Source: Akkermansia sp.
GTDB taxonomy: Bacteria > Verrucomicrobiota > Verrucomicrobiia > Verrucomicrobiales > Akkermansiaceae
Direction: 5' to 3'
DNA: 15,747 bases
Assembly (NCBI GenBank): GCA_017555465.1
Contig: JAFZGH010000276.1
Location: forward strand, 1 to 15,747
Under the pieces are notes generated by a model that worked only from the letters and a program-made list of their open reading frames with translations, had not been told where the DNA came from and did not search any database. A program made the position numbers and the translations under genes. Shown in pieces: positions 13,297-15,747 of this stretch (the first letter of the stretch is position 1; every line of letters begins with the position of its first letter).

Positions 13297-14589
13297 ATGG
13301 CATTACACATCCAAATGAGTGAAGAAGCCGAGAAGGAGTACAAACGCGTGAAAGTGCGCGGCATGCTCTCTTCTTTCGGTGCGGCAGCAGGCCTTTCCCT
13401 GGCCTTCGCTTTAACGCTGACGTTTACGGTGATTTACTTCGCCACTGATCCGCCTGCCGAATTCCTGGCATACGTTCCCCCGGCAGAAGATGCTCCTCCC
13501 CGCAACCAGCCCACTACGCCCAAGCTCAGTTCCAAGGCTGCAACCCCCTCCAGCACTGTGGCTCCTTCGGTGATTGTTTCCACCGGTGCGGCTCCTGTGG
13601 CTATGGCTCAGCTCGATATCGACATGGACGATAGCGCTGATGATGGCCTTTCTCTCGAAGTTGGTATCGGCCTGGATACCGGTCTGGGTGATGATCTGGG
13701 TGATGCTGGTGGCGGTATGGGGTCGTCTCAGCCCGCTGGCTCTGCTCTGGAAGGTACCTTGTATGACCTGAAGCAGTCCAAGGGTGGCGCTCCTACCAAG
13801 GTTGCTCCTGGCGGTAAGGTGGATAAGAACGAGCTCTACGGTACTGTAGCCGGGTATCTTAAGACTTGGAGTCAGAGCGCTCTTGGCCGCTTCTACAAAT
13901 CTCCGGCCAAACTCTATGCGTCCAACTTCTTTGTTCCCATGGCTAATGCCTCCCTGGCTCCTGATGCATTCCAGTGCGCCCAGAAGGTAAAGCCTGCGGC
14001 ATGGCTGGTTGTGTATCGTGGTAAGGTTAAGTCTCCTGTCACGGGTACCATACGTTTCGTCGGTCTGGGTGACGACTACATTGGTGTGCGTTTTGGTGGC
14101 AAGGTTGTTCTGGAAGGTGGCTATCGTCTGCCGAGCGCCTATGTCAAGGGGGATTTGAGCAAGGTGCACATTTCCACTGGAGATCATGCCAAATATAAGG
14201 CCCGCATTAAGTCTGGTGAAGATAAGGCACACAGAGATTACGAATTCGTGCAATATCCCGGTATTCCTACCTGGAATGCAGAAATCGGCGGCTTGACCGT
14301 TGGTTCCAAGGTGAATGTCAAGGAAGGCGTCTCCTATCCCATCGAAATTGCCATTACGGAAGAAGGTGGTAAGTTTGGTTACGTCCTCATGTGGGAAAAT
14401 GTAACGGGCAATCCTGTCGTGAAGAATGGCAAGGTAAGTGGCGATAAGAAATTCTACCTCTTCCGCACCAACTTCTCGGAACCCAACCGCGAAGATCTCA
14501 AGACGCTTATCGGTAAGCACTCCGGCGGTGGTGAGATGCAGTGGCCTGAGTTTGATAGCGACTCCCCCATCTGGGTGGCCGTGCCCTGA
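13297..14589 (+). CDS. Membrane-anchored PA14-like protein
   Basis: This 430-residue protein has a cytoplasmic N-terminus of about 22 charged residues and one membrane helix (24-48). A Pro/Ala/Ser/Thr-rich linker (about 52-105) follows, then an Asp/Gly low-complexity patch (106-144) and a globular region. In that region YRGKVKSPVTGTIRFVG (240-256), GDDYIGVRFGGKVVL and a later VKEGVSYPIEIAITE...GYVLMWE resemble the beta-sandwich PA14 fold, often a carbohydrate-binding or cell-surface module. The topology, a short inner tail, one helix and a Pro-rich stalk, would place the domain in the periplasm. The next gene is a shorter paralogue. The fold call is by pattern; ligand and role are unknown. 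Confidence 0.65.
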   Translation: MALHIQMSEEAEKEYKRVKVRGMLSSFGAAAGLSLAFALTLTFTVIYFATDPPAEFLAYVPPAEDAPPRNQPTTPKLSSKAATPSSTVAPSVIVSTGAAPVAMAQLDIDMDDSADDGLSLEVGIGLDTGLGDDLGDAGGGMGSSQPAGSALEGTLYDLKQSKGGAPTKVAPGGKVDKNELYGTVAGYLKTWSQSALGRFYKSPAKLYASNFFVPMANASLAPDAFQCAQKVKPAAWLVVYRGKVKSPVTGTIRFVGLGDDYIGVRFGGKVVLEGGYRLPSAYVKGDLSKVHISTGDHAKYKARIKSGEDKAHRDYEFVQYPGIPTWNAEIGGLTVGSKVNVKEGVSYPIEIAITEEGGKFGYVLMWENVTGNPVVKNGKVSGDKKFYLFRTNFSEPNREDLKTLIGKHSGGGEMQWPEFDSDSPIWVAVP

Positions 14590-14614
14590 TATAAACCATG
14601 AAATAATCCTTCAA

Positions 14615-14644
14615 TACCCCTCGTCAGTATGCTGGCGGGGGGTA
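14615..14644. other. Strong hairpin between the two PA14-like genes
   Basis: TACCCCTCGTCAG pairs with CTGGCGGGGGGTA around a TATG loop, 13 pairs including two G-U. No T-run follows, so it is more likely an mRNA processing or attenuation structure than a full terminator. The in-frame ATG at 14629 lies in its loop. Confidence 0.55.
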
Positions 14645-14658
14645 ATGCGTTTCCGGGT

Positions 14659-15405
14659 ATGAAAAAAATGCTGCATTTGTTTTTTCTGATGCTCCTGATG
14701 TTTGACTCTTCCCGTGCCGGGGATTTGCTATCATGGGAAGTGGATTTGGAGGAGCGTCCGGAGGGAGAAGTGTGTTTTCTGAGTGGAACTTTGTTTGACT
14801 TAAAGAAAACGAAAGGAGCAGGCCCTTCGGATATCATGCGGAACGGACAGGTGGACTCGCAGGCATTTCAAGCCCGCCTGGCTTCTTATCTCAAAAAGTG
14901 GGAAACCCGGGAATTGGCGCGGTATTACAGGTGGCACGAAATGTTATACGCAGTGTATTTCTATATGCCGTTCACATGCGAAACGCTGACATCAAAAATG
15001 ATTGTGCGCGAAGAACGCAGCACTCCGTCGGCCGTGGTTCTGCTTTATAGGGGCAAGGTAAAATCACCCGTATCCGGAACAATCCGTTTCTGCGGGGTAG
15101 GGGATGATTATCTGGGAGTGAACTTCGGCGGACAGACTGTTCTGGAAAGCCGGAATGGTTGTTATACAACAGGTAAAACTATCGAAGTAAAGGAAAACGA
15201 ATATTATCAGTTGAATATTCTCATTGCTAATGAAAGTGGTGCCATTGGCTATGCGCTCTTGTGGGAGCCTGTGTTCCAGCCTGCGCTTCAGAAACCATAC
15301 CTTTTCAGAACGGCTCTCGCTCTGCCGTTAAATGGCAGCCAGTCAAAACCCTCGCTCCCGGATTTTGAACCCGATTCACCCATCTGGTTTTCGAAGTATC
15401 GATAA
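14659..15405 (+). CDS. Secreted PA14-like paralogue of the preceding protein
   Basis: This 248-residue protein has a signal peptide (MKKMLHLFFLMLLMF, likely cut after SRA at residue 20). Its mature part aligns with the C-terminal region of the upstream gene: LFDLKKTKG, then YRGKVKSPVSGTIRF (130-144), GDDYLGVNFGGQTVL, YALLWEPV, and the shared C-terminal SDSPIW/PDSPIW. It lacks the membrane anchor, Pro-rich stalk and Asp/Gly patch, and also a segment of about 55 residues between the two halves of the PA14-like region. ATG 14659 is chosen because an earlier ATG at 14629 lies in a hairpin loop and would bury the signal peptide. The pair suggests a duplication with one anchored and one free form. 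Confidence 0.65.
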   Translation: MKKMLHLFFLMLLMFDSSRAGDLLSWEVDLEERPEGEVCFLSGTLFDLKKTKGAGPSDIMRNGQVDSQAFQARLASYLKKWETRELARYYRWHEMLYAVYFYMPFTCETLTSKMIVREERSTPSAVVLLYRGKVKSPVSGTIRFCGVGDDYLGVNFGGQTVLESRNGCYTTGKTIEVKENEYYQLNILIANESGAIGYALLWEPVFQPALQKPYLFRTALALPLNGSQSKPSLPDFEPDSPIWFSKYR

Positions 15406-15407
15406 TG

Positions 15408-15421
15408 GAAAAATATTTTTC
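15408..15421. repeat. 14-base perfect palindrome after the paralogue
   Basis: GAAAAATATTTTTC begins three bases after the stop codon. It is A/T-only inside and could form a weak terminator-like structure on either strand, but the stem is thermally weak. Confidence 0.35.
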
Positions 15422-15497
15422 GGGTGTAACCGCTACGAAAATGTGCGGGTTAGAGCAGTTCGGTTAAAAAGATGTGCAAAAAAATGCAAAAATACGC

Positions 15498-15526
15498 TTG
15501 ACGTTTCGTCTTTGTTCATGTATGCT
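15498..15526 (+). promoter_or_regulatory. Strong promoter with upstream A-tracts
   Basis: The -35 is TTGACG (15498-15503), the spacer is 17 bases and the -10 is TATGCT (15521-15526). A-tracts (AAAAAAA, AAAAA) lie just upstream, as in UP elements of stable RNA or highly expressed genes. The start would be near 15533. Confidence 0.75.
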
Positions 15527-15532
15527 TGCCGC

Positions 15533-15747
15533 CGCACCCCGTCACGGGGTAGCTCGAAAGAGAAAGCGGAACACCGCTCCTCTCCACCGGGCGAGGCAAT
15601 TTTCCAAGTATGACTTTCCGAGGCGCCGAGGGCAGCAGAAATGCAGCTCACTGGCTTAACAACCTGCCAGGCGGGGCGCCGGAGAGGATAAAGAGAGGGA
15701 AGGAAAAGGTCGTGACGCGTGCCGTGGCCAACGCCGAGATGAGGTTC
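15533..15747 (+). other. Structured leader or ncRNA, cut by the window end
   Basis: Downstream of the promoter are two clean hairpins: ACCCCG-TCA-CGGGGT (15536-15550) and AGCGG-AACA-CCGCT (15565-15578). Further on, CTGGC (15651-15655) pairs with GCCAG (15666-15670), and GGCGCC occurs at 15622 and 15675, able to close a larger domain. I find no conserved core of RNase P RNA, tmRNA or SRP RNA. A frame open from ATG 15610 to the edge (MTFRGAEGSRNAAHWLNNL...) has a GAGG 13 bases upstream, too far for a good ribosome site, so it could be a partial gene or chance in GC-rich DNA. Transcription is well supported; the product is not known. Confidence 0.4.

Noticed and set aside
13411..14520. 369-codon minus-strand frame opposite the anchored PA14-like gene
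   Set aside because: The plus-strand protein has a membrane helix, a paralogue and conserved motifs; the minus frame has none.
15533..15747. RNase P RNA, tmRNA or SRP RNA
   Set aside because: The expected conserved cores (for example GAGGAAAGTCCGG of RNase P) are absent in the visible part.

Overview
The window looks like a chromosomal segment of a Verrucomicrobiota bacterium, most likely an Akkermansia relative. The reasons are the compact ribH-nusB-ftsY-rlmN block, an unusually long NusB, and tandem secreted or anchored PA14-like proteins. This placement is inference from gene order and protein style, not a database result. Promoters across the GC-rich backbone share a sigma70-like pattern of TTGACR, 17 bp, TANNNT, and Shine-Dalgarno motifs are mostly weak.

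Layout. Positions 1-1366 hold an IS481-type insertion sequence read leftwards, with a three-copy repeat at its right end. The IS abuts, and probably truncates, an unknown minus-strand gene (1330-1917). From about 1918 to 5984 lies an AT-richer, plus-strand accessory cassette of three genes: a small XRE/controller-like regulator, a PD-(D/E)XK nuclease fused to a Schlafen-group-3 (DUF2075) helicase, and a large protein ending in a HEPN-type RxxxxxH motif. No methyltransferase is visible. This cassette is the best candidate in the window for an undescribed defence system. Positions 6151-6181 are the intrinsic terminator of the leftward ppdK gene (pyruvate phosphate dikinase), and a strong promoter for ppdK lies at 8985-9013.

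Divergent from ppdK, a promoter at 9087-9115 starts the housekeeping run ribH (riboflavin synthesis), nusB (transcription antitermination), ftsY (SRP receptor) and rlmN (23S rRNA/tRNA methylation), with gaps of 6 to 19 bases. A second promoter at 12501-12529 drives a two-gene unit, an unknown small protein and a putative lipoprotein that overlap at TGATG. A third unit begins after a PhoB-box-like 11-bp direct repeat and encodes two paralogous PA14-like proteins, one membrane anchored and one secreted. The window ends with a promoter preceded by A-tracts and followed by a GC-rich, hairpin-rich stretch that may be a leader or an untranslated RNA, cut off by the window edge.
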